From: an uncultured Fibrobacter sp.
GTDB lineage: Bacteria > Fibrobacterota > Fibrobacteria > Fibrobacterales > Fibrobacteraceae
Direction: 5' to 3'
Length of the DNA: 36,960 nucleotides
Assembly: GCA_946405515.1 (NCBI GenBank)
Contig: CAMJHM010000017.1
Coordinates: 1 to 36,960, forward strand
Part shown: one piece after another, positions 7,860 to 16,497 of the stretch
Position numbering within the stretch: position 1 is the first letter of the stretch
Layout of the letters: the number at the start of each line of letters is the position of its first letter
Made by a program: the position numbers and the translations under genes
The notes under the pieces: model-generated
Database searches by the model: none
What the model saw: the letters and a program-made list of their open reading frames with translations, nothing else
Told to the model about the DNA's origin: nothing

Positions 7860-9539
7860 ATGATGAGGCGGTCTCGAAGGATTTTATTCACAGTCATCGC
7901 GTTCGCGTTCTTGGTGCTCTTTTTTGTGTTCTTCGCAAATCTGAGCAAGCGCGGGCTTGATAACGACCAACTGCATTTCGATGAGGGCTGGTCGGTTACC
8001 TATGGCGGTTCCACCTCGAACAATGTCAATATCGCGGAATACAAGATTCCCGAAGATGTCAAGATTGGCGACACGCTTGTTTACAAGAAACTCCTGAACA
8101 TCGATGTTCTTCCATTGTCCACGCTGCGCTTCAGGACTTTCCACTCTGCTGTTTCGGTCTATTTGGACGACCAGCCTATTTACAGCTATGGGCATGATTT
8201 GTATAAACAAGGGCGCCTGGTCGGTAGCGGGTTCCATTTTATTAATTTACCCGAAAATGTCGACCGCCGCACGATTACCATAAAACAAATCGTTGCGGAA
8301 ACCGCTGCGGCGCTCACTTCCACGTCCGTCAAGGTCTTGCATAACAACATTGTGTCGGACTTTTTCTCGCGGCATGCGCTGGCGGCCGGTAGCGGTATTT
8401 TCCTTTGCCTTTTCTCTGTTCTTTCTGTCTTTGTTGGTTTCATTGCTCTTGCTTATTCGCGCTCGTTCTATCGACTCATCCTGATAGGCTTCATTTCGTT
8501 TTTGATGGGGCTTTGGACCATGTGCTACATGAGGGTTATCCAAATGTTCTCCATGGATTTTGCCTTCAACACCTTGCTTGAGTACATTTCGCTTTATCTA
8601 GTCCCGATTCCCATGTGTCTTTTGTTAATCAATATGCGCTGGGGGAGGCTTGCACGCTGGAAGATGAACGGCCTATGGGCGTTCTTGGCCGTTGCCGTGC
8701 TGTTCTTTGTCGTGTCGACGGTGTCCCATGCGTTGAACTTCGCGCACTATTCGTGCTTTCTTCCGTTCTTCCACCTTTTTGTGATTGTCCTGTTCTTGTA
8801 CATGCTTTTTGCGAGGATTCTGCACGACCGCATGTTTGGCATGCAGGAACGCATCCTTGTCTATGGCATCGTCATCTTCTTCGCTTTCGGAATCATTGAT
8901 TTGGTGCGGTTCCACATGCAGTGGTACCTTGGTGTTGTCGATAGCAATATCGATGTAACCCTTTTGCCGTTGGGTGCGCTTGTTTTTGTGATATTCCTGA
9001 TGGTGAGTTATTTCATTTATCTGTACGATGTGGTCATGGACAAGACTGAAAAAGAAATGCTCAAGCAGATTGCTTTCCGTGATTCCCTGACTGGGCTTTA
9101 CAACAGGGCCAAGTGCGAACGAATTTTTGAGGTGCTTGACCGCCGGGACAGCAAATACGCTATCGTGAGCATCGATATGAATGGCCTCAAGAAGGTGAAT
9201 GATTCTCACGGGCACAGCGTCGGTGATAAATTATTGATAAGATATGCCGAAGTGTTCAAGAAGGCTTTCAACGGAGTGGGAACGACAATCCGCATGGGTG
9301 GCGACGAGTTCTTGGCGATTGTCCGTTCGGAACACTTGCATGAGTTGCAATCGGCGTTGAAGGATTTGAAAATTCTGGAGAAAAGCAATAGCTACGGCTT
9401 GCCGGTGCCATTGGAAGCCGCTTACGGCTACGCGATACATGAACTGGGCGATTCGACAAAAGCCAATGATGTCTACAAGTTGGCCGACAGCAAAATGTAC
9501 GACATGAAAGTCAGTACGATGAAAAATCGCAAGAATTAG
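7860..9539 (+). CDS. Membrane-bound diguanylate cyclase (GGDEF)
   Basis: Predicted to make cyclic di-GMP in response to an extracytoplasmic signal. An N-terminal membrane helix (about 8-28) is followed by a roughly 130-residue periplasmic region. Several further hydrophobic helices (about 175-390) form an arrangement like 7TMR-DISM receptors. The GGDEF domain starts at FRDSLTGLYNR and has intact GGDEF at 480-484 (RMGGDEF). No RxxD inhibitory site sits just before GGDEF, so product inhibition is probably absent. There is no EAL or HD domain. I chose ATG 7860 (AGGA nine bases upstream) over TTG 7836, which overlaps the folA stop. Confidence 0.88.
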   Translation: MMRRSRRILFTVIAFAFLVLFFVFFANLSKRGLDNDQLHFDEGWSVTYGGSTSNNVNIAEYKIPEDVKIGDTLVYKKLLNIDVLPLSTLRFRTFHSAVSVYLDDQPIYSYGHDLYKQGRLVGSGFHFINLPENVDRRTITIKQIVAETAAALTSTSVKVLHNNIVSDFFSRHALAAGSGIFLCLFSVLSVFVGFIALAYSRSFYRLILIGFISFLMGLWTMCYMRVIQMFSMDFAFNTLLEYISLYLVPIPMCLLLINMRWGRLARWKMNGLWAFLAVAVLFFVVSTVSHALNFAHYSCFLPFFHLFVIVLFLYMLFARILHDRMFGMQERILVYGIVIFFAFGIIDLVRFHMQWYLGVVDSNIDVTLLPLGALVFVIFLMVSYFIYLYDVVMDKTEKEMLKQIAFRDSLTGLYNRAKCERIFEVLDRRDSKYAIVSIDMNGLKKVNDSHGHSVGDKLLIRYAEVFKKAFNGVGTTIRMGGDEFLAIVRSEHLHELQSALKDLKILEKSNSYGLPVPLEAAYGYAIHELGDSTKANDVYKLADSKMYDMKVSTMKNRKN

Positions 9540-9607
9540 GTTCTTCCCGTTCTTGAAAATGGTTCGGGGATGGACGTTTTTCTTGTTTTTTGTATAGATT
9601 TACAAGC

Positions 9608-10876
9608 ATGATTGAGTTCCATATTTTTTATAAGCTTATCGCTGCGCTGGGTATCGGTTTTATTATCGGCATGCAACGTGAGCATTCGTATTTCGATGCG
9701 TCGGATAGGCATCCGGCGGGTGTTCGCACGTTTTCGATGGTCGGTTTGAGCGGTGTTTTGTCTGTGTTCTTTTCTGATTTGCTGGGCTCTGTGGCTCCAT
9801 TCGTGACAGGCCTTGTCGTCATCGGGATTTTGTTAGCGGCTTCGCATGTCGCATTCGGCTTGAGCCATAAGGAAGGAACTGCCGGTATAACGACAAGTGT
9901 CGCTCTGCTGCTCGTTTATCTTCTTGGTGGGTTGTGCTGGTACAATCGGCTGCTGGAAGCGTGCGTGGGGATGGTCGTTCTCTTGTTGCTGCTCAATTCC
10001 AAGAAGCAGCTGCACGACTTTGCAAACAGGCTTTCGGCGGAAGATATTATCGCGACGGTGAAGTTCGCCGTGATTACGCTGATGATTCTCCCGTTTTTGC
10101 CGAACCGCTCGTTTGGTCCGCCGGGGCTCGAGGTTCTGAATCCTCATTCGATTTGGCTCTTTGTCGTGTTTATCAGCGGCATCGGTTTCGTGAGCTATAT
10201 CCTGATTAAGCTGATTGGCCCGGGCAAGGGAATTTGGTTGACGGGGCTTTTTGGCGGGCTTGCGAGCAGTACCGCGCTTACGCTCAATATGGTGGGCCGG
10301 AGCCGCAACAACGAAAGTTATGCCGATGATTTCACTGTGGGCATCGTGCTCAGCTGGGCGGTGATGTATGCGCGCCTGTATTGCATTTGCATTTTCTTGG
10401 TGCCGAATCTGGCGGGGCCACTTGCTGTTCCTCTGCTTGTGCCGGTGGTCCCGAGCTTGGGATACGCCTTGTTCCTCAAGTTCAAGGCTGGGCAGCATAC
10501 CGAAAAGAGTTCCGATTTCAGTAATCCGTTCCGGCTTTTGCCTGCAATCAAGTTCGGCCTCGTGTTCACGGTCGTGATGTTTGTCGCGAATGCTGCCCGC
10601 GTGTATCTGGGTAACGGAGCGCTTATCGGTTGCAGTTTCTTGGGGGGCGCTGCCGAAATGGATGCCGTAGCGTTCTCGCTAATAGACATGAGCATGAAGG
10701 CTTCGATCGAGAACCGTGAACTGATTCTTTCGATTTTGTTTGCAAGCCTTGCGAATACGCTTACCAAGGGTGGCCTTGTGTTTTTCTTGGGGGCAAAGCC
10801 CATGCGTAAGCTTATCGTGCCGGCGGTTTTGGGTATCTGCTTGGTGACCGCCGTTCTTATTGGCCTTTATTTCTAG
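9608..10876 (+). CDS. MgtC/SapB-like membrane protein with DUF4010
   Basis: A 422-residue polytopic inner-membrane protein. The N-terminal 140 residues match the MgtC/SapB family pattern (LGIGFIIGMQREHS, AGVRTFSMVGLSGVLS, GITTSVALLLVYLLGG). The rest is a DUF4010-type segment of about eight hydrophobic helices with GIGFVSYILIKL, GLFGGLASSTALTLNM and GGAAEMDAVAFSL. The transport or regulatory role is unknown. ATG 9608 is preferred over an in-frame TTG at 9590. It lies downstream of the cyclase gene on the same strand, 68 bases apart, with no terminator seen. Confidence 0.82.
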   Translation: MIEFHIFYKLIAALGIGFIIGMQREHSYFDASDRHPAGVRTFSMVGLSGVLSVFFSDLLGSVAPFVTGLVVIGILLAASHVAFGLSHKEGTAGITTSVALLLVYLLGGLCWYNRLLEACVGMVVLLLLLNSKKQLHDFANRLSAEDIIATVKFAVITLMILPFLPNRSFGPPGLEVLNPHSIWLFVVFISGIGFVSYILIKLIGPGKGIWLTGLFGGLASSTALTLNMVGRSRNNESYADDFTVGIVLSWAVMYARLYCICIFLVPNLAGPLAVPLLVPVVPSLGYALFLKFKAGQHTEKSSDFSNPFRLLPAIKFGLVFTVVMFVANAARVYLGNGALIGCSFLGGAAEMDAVAFSLIDMSMKASIENRELILSILFASLANTLTKGGLVFFLGAKPMRKLIVPAVLGICLVTAVLIGLYF

Positions 10877-10907
10877 CCCTCTGCGAGGCGAAAAGGGAAC
10901 TCTCTGT

Positions 10908-11660
10908 ATGTCCGAAAAAATGAATTACGCGTTGACGGTTGCCGGTTTTGATGGAAGTGCCGGTGCGGGAATCTTGGCCGATGTCAAGACGATGGCGCAT
11001 TTTGGTGTCTATGCCCAAGCTGTGTGTACTGCGCTTACTGAGCAGAATGAAGATGAATTTGTCGCTCCGGGGTGGGTCATTTGGGACCGGATTGAGGCCC
11101 AGCTCGAAACGCTGTTCAAAAAGCATACGTTCAAGTTCGTGAAGATTGGCCTTGTGGAGAAGGCTAAGGTTCTCAAGCGTATTGTTGACTTTATTCGCAT
11201 GCGTTCTCCTGATGCCTTTATTATCTGGGATCCCATTGCGAGTGCCAGCGCTGGTTTCCATTTCTTGAGGGCGGTGGAGCAGGACGATTTCATGCCCGTG
11301 ATGAAGAATATCGACCTAGTGACTCCGAATCAGGAAGAATTTGGTTTCCTCGGTTTGGGACTTGCCGCCTCTCGTGGAAAAATTGAACTAGGCAAGGATT
11401 TTGCTTTGCTGTTGAAAGGTGGCCATTCCAAGGACAGCGATGCAATCGATATCCTTTGGGATCGTGATGGGAATCAGTACAAATTTTCGAGCCCGCGCCT
11501 TGTCGGTGTTGAAAAGCATGGTACGGGTTGTACTTTGTCTGCTGCGATTTTGGCGAATTTGGTTCTTGGCAAAAACTTGCCGGAGGCTTGCAAAGCGGCC
11601 AAGGAATATATGGACAAGATGTTGCGTTCTGGTGAAGGTCGCCTGATGGGCCTTGTCTAG
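10908..11660 (+). CDS. thiD: ThiD-like hydroxymethylpyrimidine (phosphate) kinase
   Basis: Ribokinase-fold kinase predicted to phosphorylate HMP and HMP-phosphate for thiamine synthesis. About 250 residues from ATG 10908, which follows AAAAGGGA. Seen: the N-terminal substrate loop AGFDGSAGAGILADVKTM (a variant of the usual AGSDPSGGAGIQAD), VKIGL, DPI, the VTPNQEE segment, LLKGGHS, and the anion-hole/catalytic motif HGTGCTLSAAI. No other thi genes are in the window. The variant substrate loop leaves room for a related pyrimidine or vitamin substrate. It converges with the DUF218 gene, eight bases away. Confidence 0.8.
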   Translation: MSEKMNYALTVAGFDGSAGAGILADVKTMAHFGVYAQAVCTALTEQNEDEFVAPGWVIWDRIEAQLETLFKKHTFKFVKIGLVEKAKVLKRIVDFIRMRSPDAFIIWDPIASASAGFHFLRAVEQDDFMPVMKNIDLVTPNQEEFGFLGLGLAASRGKIELGKDFALLLKGGHSKDSDAIDILWDRDGNQYKFSSPRLVGVEKHGTGCTLSAAILANLVLGKNLPEACKAAKEYMDKMLRSGEGRLMGLV

Positions 11661-11667
11661 GCCTCAA

Positions 11668-12723
11668 CTAGCTTTTCTTTTCATCCTTTTTCTTGTCGCT
11701 GCTGGACTTGTTGTCCTTCTTGTCGTCTTTTTTCGGTTCTTCCTTCTTGGAGTCCTTCTTTTCTTCTTTCTTGGGCTCGTCTTTTTTAGAGTCTTTCTTT
11801 TCGTCCTTTTTAGACTCCTGTTTCTTGGGTTCTTCTTTCTTGACGTCTTTTTTATCGTCTTTTTTCGGCTCGGCCTTGGATTCGGACTTTGTGGTGTCCT
11901 TCTTGGTTGTTTCTGCAGTTGCAGAAGTATCCTTTGCTGCGTTGTTGATGACTTCTTGCGTTTTGGAATTGGCCTGCTTCAGGAACTTTTGCAAGTCAAC
12001 AACGGGGTCCAATTTCTTTTCTTCGCTGACAGAACGTATGGGAGCGTAATAGGTGGAATCTGCCACGGTGAGCGTGTCCAGTCCGATGAGCTCAAATTTG
12101 GAATAAAGGAGTGCAGCCCATTCGCGGAGCCAACTTTTGCGAGATTCGCGATTGATGTACCACGTGTTGGCGTCGTAAAGGTAGTGGTGAATGTCGGCAG
12201 TGAGGAAAACGGGGCTTTCTCCGGCGAGCGCTTTGAACAGGTTTGCGACTCTATGGGTTGCAGCGGCCGAAGTCAACAACAGTACGGTATCGGCCTTGCG
12301 ATTCTTGAGCCATGGGATGATTGTATAGGCTTCGCTGATGGTGGAGGGATCATCGTGGGGGGCCAGGAATAGGGCTGCGCTGTCGATGCTGGAATGGCGC
12401 AGGAAATCATCGGCGTAGAAATCGGTGTTGCTCCGGTCCCTCAGGACTCGGCGCCCCATGATGAGCACAGAATCGGCTTTCCCTTGTGCCACGAGATTTG
12501 CGGCAAAGTCGTTCCGTTCCATGTCGGCCGATTGACCATCCAGAATGACGACCCATTTTACGTGCTTGAATTCATCATCGTTCACGAGCCATTGCCCGCT
12601 TTTGGTAAAGACGGCGTAAAGCGCAATGATGGCGAGGATAACCGTCGATGCTGCGATGATGAGCGCCTTCTTGACTAATTGGGCGTAATTCTTTTTCTTT
12701 TTGTTCAATAATAGCTTAGACAC
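11668..12723 (-). CDS. DUF218 (YdcF/SanA/ElyC-like) protein with a lysine/acid-rich tail
   Basis: Residues 1-18 are basic and 20-38 form one membrane helix. Residues about 55-215 form a DUF218-type domain (WVVILDGQSADMERNDFAANL, ADSVLIMGRR, STISEAYTIIPWL, TVLLLTSAAATHRVANLF) of the family of envelope proteins linked to peptidoglycan and surface-polymer metabolism. Residues about 272-351 are almost only K, E, D, P and S in short KKDEPKKE-like repeats, probably unstructured and outside the membrane. The GTG start has an AGGGGA site that lies just after the rimI stop, so it ends the tsaB-rimI operon. Enzymatic activity of the family is unproven. Confidence 0.75.
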   Translation of the reverse strand: MSKLLLNKKKKNYAQLVKKALIIAASTVILAIIALYAVFTKSGQWLVNDDEFKHVKWVVILDGQSADMERNDFAANLVAQGKADSVLIMGRRVLRDRSNTDFYADDFLRHSSIDSAALFLAPHDDPSTISEAYTIIPWLKNRKADTVLLLTSAAATHRVANLFKALAGESPVFLTADIHHYLYDANTWYINRESRKSWLREWAALLYSKFELIGLDTLTVADSTYYAPIRSVSEEKKLDPVVDLQKFLKQANSKTQEVINNAAKDTSATAETTKKDTTKSESKAEPKKDDKKDVKKEEPKKQESKKDEKKDSKKDEPKKEEKKDSKKEEPKKDDKKDNKSSSDKKKDEKKS

Positions 12724-12738
12724 GTTTTCCCCTCTTCC

Positions 12739-13200
12739 TTAATTTATTTGTGACTCCAATTCTATAGAATATAGGCAGGCGTTTTCGCCATCGGAGTAAT
12801 AATTCTTTCTATCCCCGTAAAGTTTAAAGCCGTTTTTCTCGTAGAATTTGCGTGCGGTGCTATTGCCTTCGCGGACTTCGAGGAAACAGCGGTCTTTTTC
12901 TTCGGGGCTCAGGCGGGATAAGCCTGCATCCAGGAGCATCTTGCCGATGCCTTTATGTTGGCAATCTCGGCTTACTGCAATGCTTAATAGTTCTGAATCT
13001 GAGCCCAGTAGGTGGAATACTGCATAGCCGTTGATTTGTGGTGTACCTTGGTCTGAGTCCGTTTCGTAGACAACGCAAAGTGCATAGTTGGCGTGTATTT
13101 TTGTCGCGAACAGAGGTGCATCCCAGTCTTGGAAGGCCAGCTCTTGCTGGATTTCCAGAACTCGGGGCAAATCGCTTTCTTTCATTTCGCGGATAGGCAT
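12739..13200 (-). CDS. rimI: Ribosomal-protein-alanine N-acetyltransferase-like GNAT protein
   Basis: GNAT acetyltransferase; RimI acetylates the N-terminus of ribosomal protein S18 and often sits beside tsaB, as here. 153 residues from ATG 13200, close to the usual 148. Seen: MPIREMKESDLPRVLEIQ at the start, LLSIAVSRDCQHKGIGKMLL (acetyl-CoA loop Q-x-x-G-I-G), LEVREGNSTARKFYEKNGF. A longer reading frame begins at 13308 but would run back into tsaB and has no conserved residues. No clear Shine-Dalgarno sequence; it starts 17 bases after the tsaB stop, so coupling is likely. Confidence 0.88.
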   Translation of the reverse strand: MPIREMKESDLPRVLEIQQELAFQDWDAPLFATKIHANYALCVVYETDSDQGTPQINGYAVFHLLGSDSELLSIAVSRDCQHKGIGKMLLDAGLSRLSPEEKDRCFLEVREGNSTARKFYEKNGFKLYGDRKNYYSDGENACLYSIELESQIN

Positions 13201-13217
13201 ATAAACGGCTAGGCTGG

Positions 13218-13856
13218 TTATGCTTTCAGTTTTTCGAAATATGAAGGTTGTATGTAGTTCGCTTCTTGGATCAGTGTCGGCTTGATAGTATCGAACAGCG
13301 GGGCCCATAGGCTTAGCGGCTTGCCTGTATCAGTCGTGATGCTTGCGCCGAGTTCGTCAAATACGGCCTTGAGTTCGGCATCGGTTGTTGCGGCTTCATC
13401 TGCGACAACATGCGTTGTTTTGTTCGAGGTCAGTGCCTGGATGACTTCTGCTGTGTCAATAAATTGTTCTGTGCCGTTTAGCCGGAGGTACCAGTAGCCG
13501 TTGCGAGCCCGGATAATGACTGCGACGGGGTCGCCTTCTTTAGCCTGGGCAAAGCATTCCAGTGCCTGGAGTGTCGTCACGCCGTACAGGTTGCGCTTAC
13601 CGCTGAAACATAGCCCCTGGCAGAACGCGACCCCGGTTCTCAGTCCGCTGAATGAGCCTGGCCCGACTGTGACCATTACACGCTTCACGTCGTCGAGCGT
13701 GGCGCCGGACCGTTCCAAGAGTGCATCAAGGTTTGCGCTGAGCGTTTCGCCCTTGGCAGACGGCTCTATAATTTCCTCATAGGCGGAACCGTCCGGCGAA
13801 GCAATCGCCATCGAGATACCTTTCCGAGAAGTGTCTACATACAAGTCAAGGTTCAT
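13218..13856 (-). CDS. tsaB: tRNA threonylcarbamoyladenosine biosynthesis protein TsaB
   Basis: Partner and scaffold of TsaD in forming t6A37 on ANN-decoding tRNAs. The 212 residues include the N-terminal ASKHA fold LYVDTSRKGISMAIA and the family signature VTVGPGSFSGLRTGVAFCQGL (about 64-84). As expected for TsaB, the metal-binding histidines of TsaD are absent. It heads an operon with rimI and the DUF218 gene. A five-unit heptad array lies just upstream, at 13873-13907. Confidence 0.93.
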   Translation of the reverse strand: MNLDLYVDTSRKGISMAIASPDGSAYEEIIEPSAKGETLSANLDALLERSGATLDDVKRVMVTVGPGSFSGLRTGVAFCQGLCFSGKRNLYGVTTLQALECFAQAKEGDPVAVIIRARNGYWYLRLNGTEQFIDTAEVIQALTSNKTTHVVADEAATTDAELKAVFDELGASITTDTGKPLSLWAPLFDTIKPTLIQEANYIQPSYFEKLKA

Positions 13857-13872
13857 TTCTAACCATTAATTA

Positions 13873-13907
13873 CTAGATCCTAGCCTCTAGTTTCTAGTCC
13901 CTATCTT
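13873..13907. repeat. Five-unit heptad array between ddl and tsaB
   Basis: CTAGATC, CTAGCCT, CTAGTTT, CTAGTCC and CTATCTT follow one another without a gap. The ddl stop codon (TAG on the minus strand, 13901-13903) is formed by the last unit. Confidence 0.85.
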
Positions 13908-14935
13908 TTAATCGCAATGCTCTTGTCGATAATCAAATCGATGAGCTGGCTGTAGGTGATGCCGATGCAGGCGGCCTGCTGCGGCAACAGCGATGTGGGC
14001 GTCATGCCCGGCAGCGTGTTCGTCTCGATGGCGAACAGTTCGCCGTCCTTGGTGATGCGAACGTCGGTACGGCTGTAACCAGCTCCGCCGAGGGCGTAGT
14101 GTGCATTTTTCACGAGTTCCTGGATGCGTGCCGTGAGTTCCGGAGCGAATTCCGCGGGAGTCACTTCTTGGCATTCCCCGTTGTACTTGGCCTCGTAGTC
14201 AAAGTATTCGCGCGTCGTCATGCGCATTTCGGTGGGCGGGAGCGGCTTTTCGCCTTCGATGTAGCCGCAGCTCGCTTCGCCACCGGCAATGAATTTTTCG
14301 CACAGCAGGCGGTTGGAATCCTTGAAGAGGTCCTGTACAATCTTGCCGGCCTCGTCCATATCCTTTGCAATACCGATGCCGATGGAAGAACCTCCCAGCG
14401 GGTCCTTGATGACCAGCGGGAACCCGAGTTCGTCGGCGACATTGACGAGTACATCTCCGGTAAAGTCGTGTTTCCAAATGACGCGGTAGGGAGGAGTCGG
14501 AATTCCGTTTGCCCTGTAGATTTCCTTGGATTTGATTTTATCCATGGCAAGGGCCGATGCGAGGAGCCCGCAGCCCGTGTAAGGGATACCCCAGTTTTCG
14601 AGCATGGCCTGGATGTGACCGTCTTCGCCCCACTTGCCGTGTAGCGCAAGGAATGCAATGTCGGAATCGGGAAGTTCGGAGAGTGCGGGGGATTTCTTGC
14701 AGTTGGCTGCCGAACCTTCGAGACTGTGGAAATAGTTGACCGAGAAATTCGTCTTTTGGTAGGGGGAAAGTTCCCTGGATGACCAGTGCCAGGTGCCGTC
14801 TTTGTCGATCAAGACAGGGTGGATGTTGTACTTTTCGGGATCCATGGCACGTACGACGCCAGTTCCGCTCACGACCGATACGTCGTGTTCCGTGGAAGGG
14901 CCGCCCATCAGTACTAAAACGCGTAAACGGGACAT
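13901..14935 (-). CDS. ddl: D-alanine--D-alanine ligase
   Basis: ATP-grasp ligase making D-Ala-D-Ala for peptidoglycan. 344 residues from ATG 14935, which follows ATGAGG six bases upstream; the longer frame to 15016 adds a non-conserved leader. Seen: GGPSTEHDVSVVSGTGV (serine/glutamate of the N-terminal site), LHGKWGEDGHIQAML, YTGCGLLASALAMDK, PLVIKDPLGGSSIGIG (ATP loop), YSRTDVRI and ETNTLPGMTPTSLLP (metal and D-Ala binding). The last codons and stop overlap the heptad array at 13873-13907. Confidence 0.96.
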   Translation of the reverse strand: MSRLRVLVLMGGPSTEHDVSVVSGTGVVRAMDPEKYNIHPVLIDKDGTWHWSSRELSPYQKTNFSVNYFHSLEGSAANCKKSPALSELPDSDIAFLALHGKWGEDGHIQAMLENWGIPYTGCGLLASALAMDKIKSKEIYRANGIPTPPYRVIWKHDFTGDVLVNVADELGFPLVIKDPLGGSSIGIGIAKDMDEAGKIVQDLFKDSNRLLCEKFIAGGEASCGYIEGEKPLPPTEMRMTTREYFDYEAKYNGECQEVTPAEFAPELTARIQELVKNAHYALGGAGYSRTDVRITKDGELFAIETNTLPGMTPTSLLPQQAACIGITYSQLIDLIIDKSIAIKR

Positions 14936-15036
14936 AAAAAACCTCATTTGAATTCGTTCAAGGATAATGTAGTATTTGGAACCCGCAGACACCACACGAT
15001 AAGCGGATAAATGCAATAAAAATCCCTAAGGGAGGT

Positions 15037-15226
15037 GAGCTGTGAGGGATGAGGTTCGAGGCTCGAGCCTCGAGCAATGAGCTGTGAGTATGAGCCTCAC
15101 ACCTCAAAGGGGCTTTTGCTCCGACCTCATACCTTTTAGATGAATGGCAGAGATTGCTTCAGGGCTTTGCCCCTCGCAATGACAACGCTTAACCACTGCC
15201 TACTGTCTACTTCCTACTTACTTACA
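15037..15226. repeat. Composite heptad and palindromic repeat region between ddl and the FGE-like gene
   Basis: Nine consecutive GAG-type units run 15037-15098 (GAGCTGT, GAGGGAT, GAGGTTC, GAGGCTC, GAGCCTC, GAGCAAT, GAGCTGT, a six-base GAGTAT, GAGCCTC). CTC-type sequence with a GGGC-TTTT-GCTCC hairpin follows. A separate repeat, AGATTGCTTC...CTCGCAATGAC, lies at 15149-15183. CTA-type heptads (ACTGCCT, ACTGTCT, ACTTCCT) end the region at about 15226, covering the stop codon of the FGE-like gene. The 282-base gap 14936-15217 holds no gene. Confidence 0.85.
15149..15183. repeat. GTCATTGCGAG...GAAGCAATCT-type palindromic repeat
   Basis: AGAGATTGCTTCAGGGCTTT followed by GCCCCTCGCAATGAC matches an intergenic repeat form that I recall from many bacterial genomes. 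The middle forms a small AGGGC-TTT-GCCCCT hairpin. The related TGTCATCCTGAGC...GGATCC form is found inside tilS. Confidence 0.65.
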
Positions 15227-16474
15227 GCAACGGAATCCAACACTCGGGTACTGATTCTGCGGGTAGAAGCTGAACTTGCTTTCGCCGCAGTGGCTTCCGT
15301 TGTTCGTGTTCCATGCACCGCCGGCCACCAGGTACTTGTCCGGGTGCTGCTTGTGCGTGGTGGAGGTCCATTCCCAGAGGTTGCCGTTCATGTCGTACAT
15401 GCCCCACCAGCTACGGCACTGTTCCTTGCGGCCGCTGCGCTTGGCTGCGTTCGTGTTGGTGTTGCACTTACTCGGCTTGTAGGCGTCGCCGTAAGAATAG
15501 CGCGTCTTGTCTTTACCGCGGCAGGCGGCTTGCCATTCGTCCAGCGAGCAGAGGTGCTTGCCTTCTTTTTCGCAAAGGGCGGCGGCTTCTTCGCGGCTGA
15601 CCATGTCCTTCGGATTTTCGTCAGCGACGTTCGGGTATTCGTAGGCGTCTACGCAGACGGTCTTACCACCAACGGGCACGGGGTAGGCGTTCTTGCCGCA
15701 GATGTTGTCCGAGGCCATGTCGTACTTGGCTTCTTCCCACTTGGTGCGGTTGCCGACGGAGTCCTCGGCCTGGAAGAATACGCTGCCGGTCTTGTTGTAG
15801 TCCACGGCCTTGCTTGCATCGACCGGGTGCAGCGTGTCACCGACGGAGAGGTATGTCTTGCACTTGATTTCGTCGCACTTGACCTTCAGCTTGATGGGGT
15901 CGTAGTACCTACCGGCGGGCGGCACAATTTCTGCGTTCGGCGGAACTTGGTCGGCGGCGCGGATGCTGTCCTGGATGCGCTTTTTCTCGAGGGAGTCCTG
16001 GCGGGCTTTTTCAAGGGCGGCAAGCGAGTCGGCTATACGGGCGAGGCTATCGGCGCGGGCCTTTTCAAGAGCGGCGAGAGAGTCCTGGATGTGCTTGAGG
16101 CTGTCGCGCACATGGCGTAGGCTGTCCCAGTTGGTATTTCCCTTGAGCGCAGCGAGGGAGTCAGCGATGTGGATACTGTCTGCGATACGGGCGGCTTCGG
16201 CCTGGGCGATGCTGTCGGCGATGCGCTTGGCGTTGAGCACGCTGTCGTTATACATTTCCAGAGCGCGTAGGCTGTCCAAAATGAACTTCTGGCGCGCTTC
16301 TTCCTCGGTCTCTTGCTGCCTGCGCAGTGCGTCCTGCTTCATCTTTTCTAGGTGGCATTGCACAATAAAAAGGCAGAGCAATAAAAGGAACATCAATGCG
16401 AGAATGACAAGGTTCTTCTTCTTGCGGCTTTTTTTCTGCTGTTCGTTAATGTCGGAATGCTCTTCGTTCTTCAC
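15218..16474 (-). CDS. Membrane-anchored coiled-coil protein with FGE/SUMF1-type domain
   Basis: A basic N-terminus, one membrane helix (about 21-39), then a long coiled coil (about 42-175) with repeats such as ADSLAALEKAR and RIADSIAQ. Next comes a small beta domain (about 178-245, PPNAEIVPPAGRYYDPIKLKV), then a formylglycine-generating-enzyme-like domain (about 257-418) with MVSREEAAALCEKEGKHLCSLDEWQAACRG, YDMNGNLWEWT, VAGGAWNT and the closing GFRCC. The first of the two cysteines expected after the GG-W motif is missing (AWNTNNGSHC), so catalysis is doubtful; binding is more likely. It starts with GTG 23 bases after cdaA, and its stop lies in a heptad array. The role is unknown. Confidence 0.75.
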   Translation of the reverse strand: MKNEEHSDINEQQKKSRKKKNLVILALMFLLLLCLFIVQCHLEKMKQDALRRQQETEEEARQKFILDSLRALEMYNDSVLNAKRIADSIAQAEAARIADSIHIADSLAALKGNTNWDSLRHVRDSLKHIQDSLAALEKARADSLARIADSLAALEKARQDSLEKKRIQDSIRAADQVPPNAEIVPPAGRYYDPIKLKVKCDEIKCKTYLSVGDTLHPVDASKAVDYNKTGSVFFQAEDSVGNRTKWEEAKYDMASDNICGKNAYPVPVGGKTVCVDAYEYPNVADENPKDMVSREEAAALCEKEGKHLCSLDEWQAACRGKDKTRYSYGDAYKPSKCNTNTNAAKRSGRKEQCRSWWGMYDMNGNLWEWTSTTHKQHPDKYLVAGGAWNTNNGSHCGESKFSFYPQNQYPSVGFRCCK

Positions 16475-16497
16475 AATACGGGTTCCATGTTAAATGT

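Noticed and set aside
15149..15183. Hairpin considered as a tRNA fragment
   Set aside because: No T-loop consensus, no anticodon arm and too short; it matches a palindromic repeat form.
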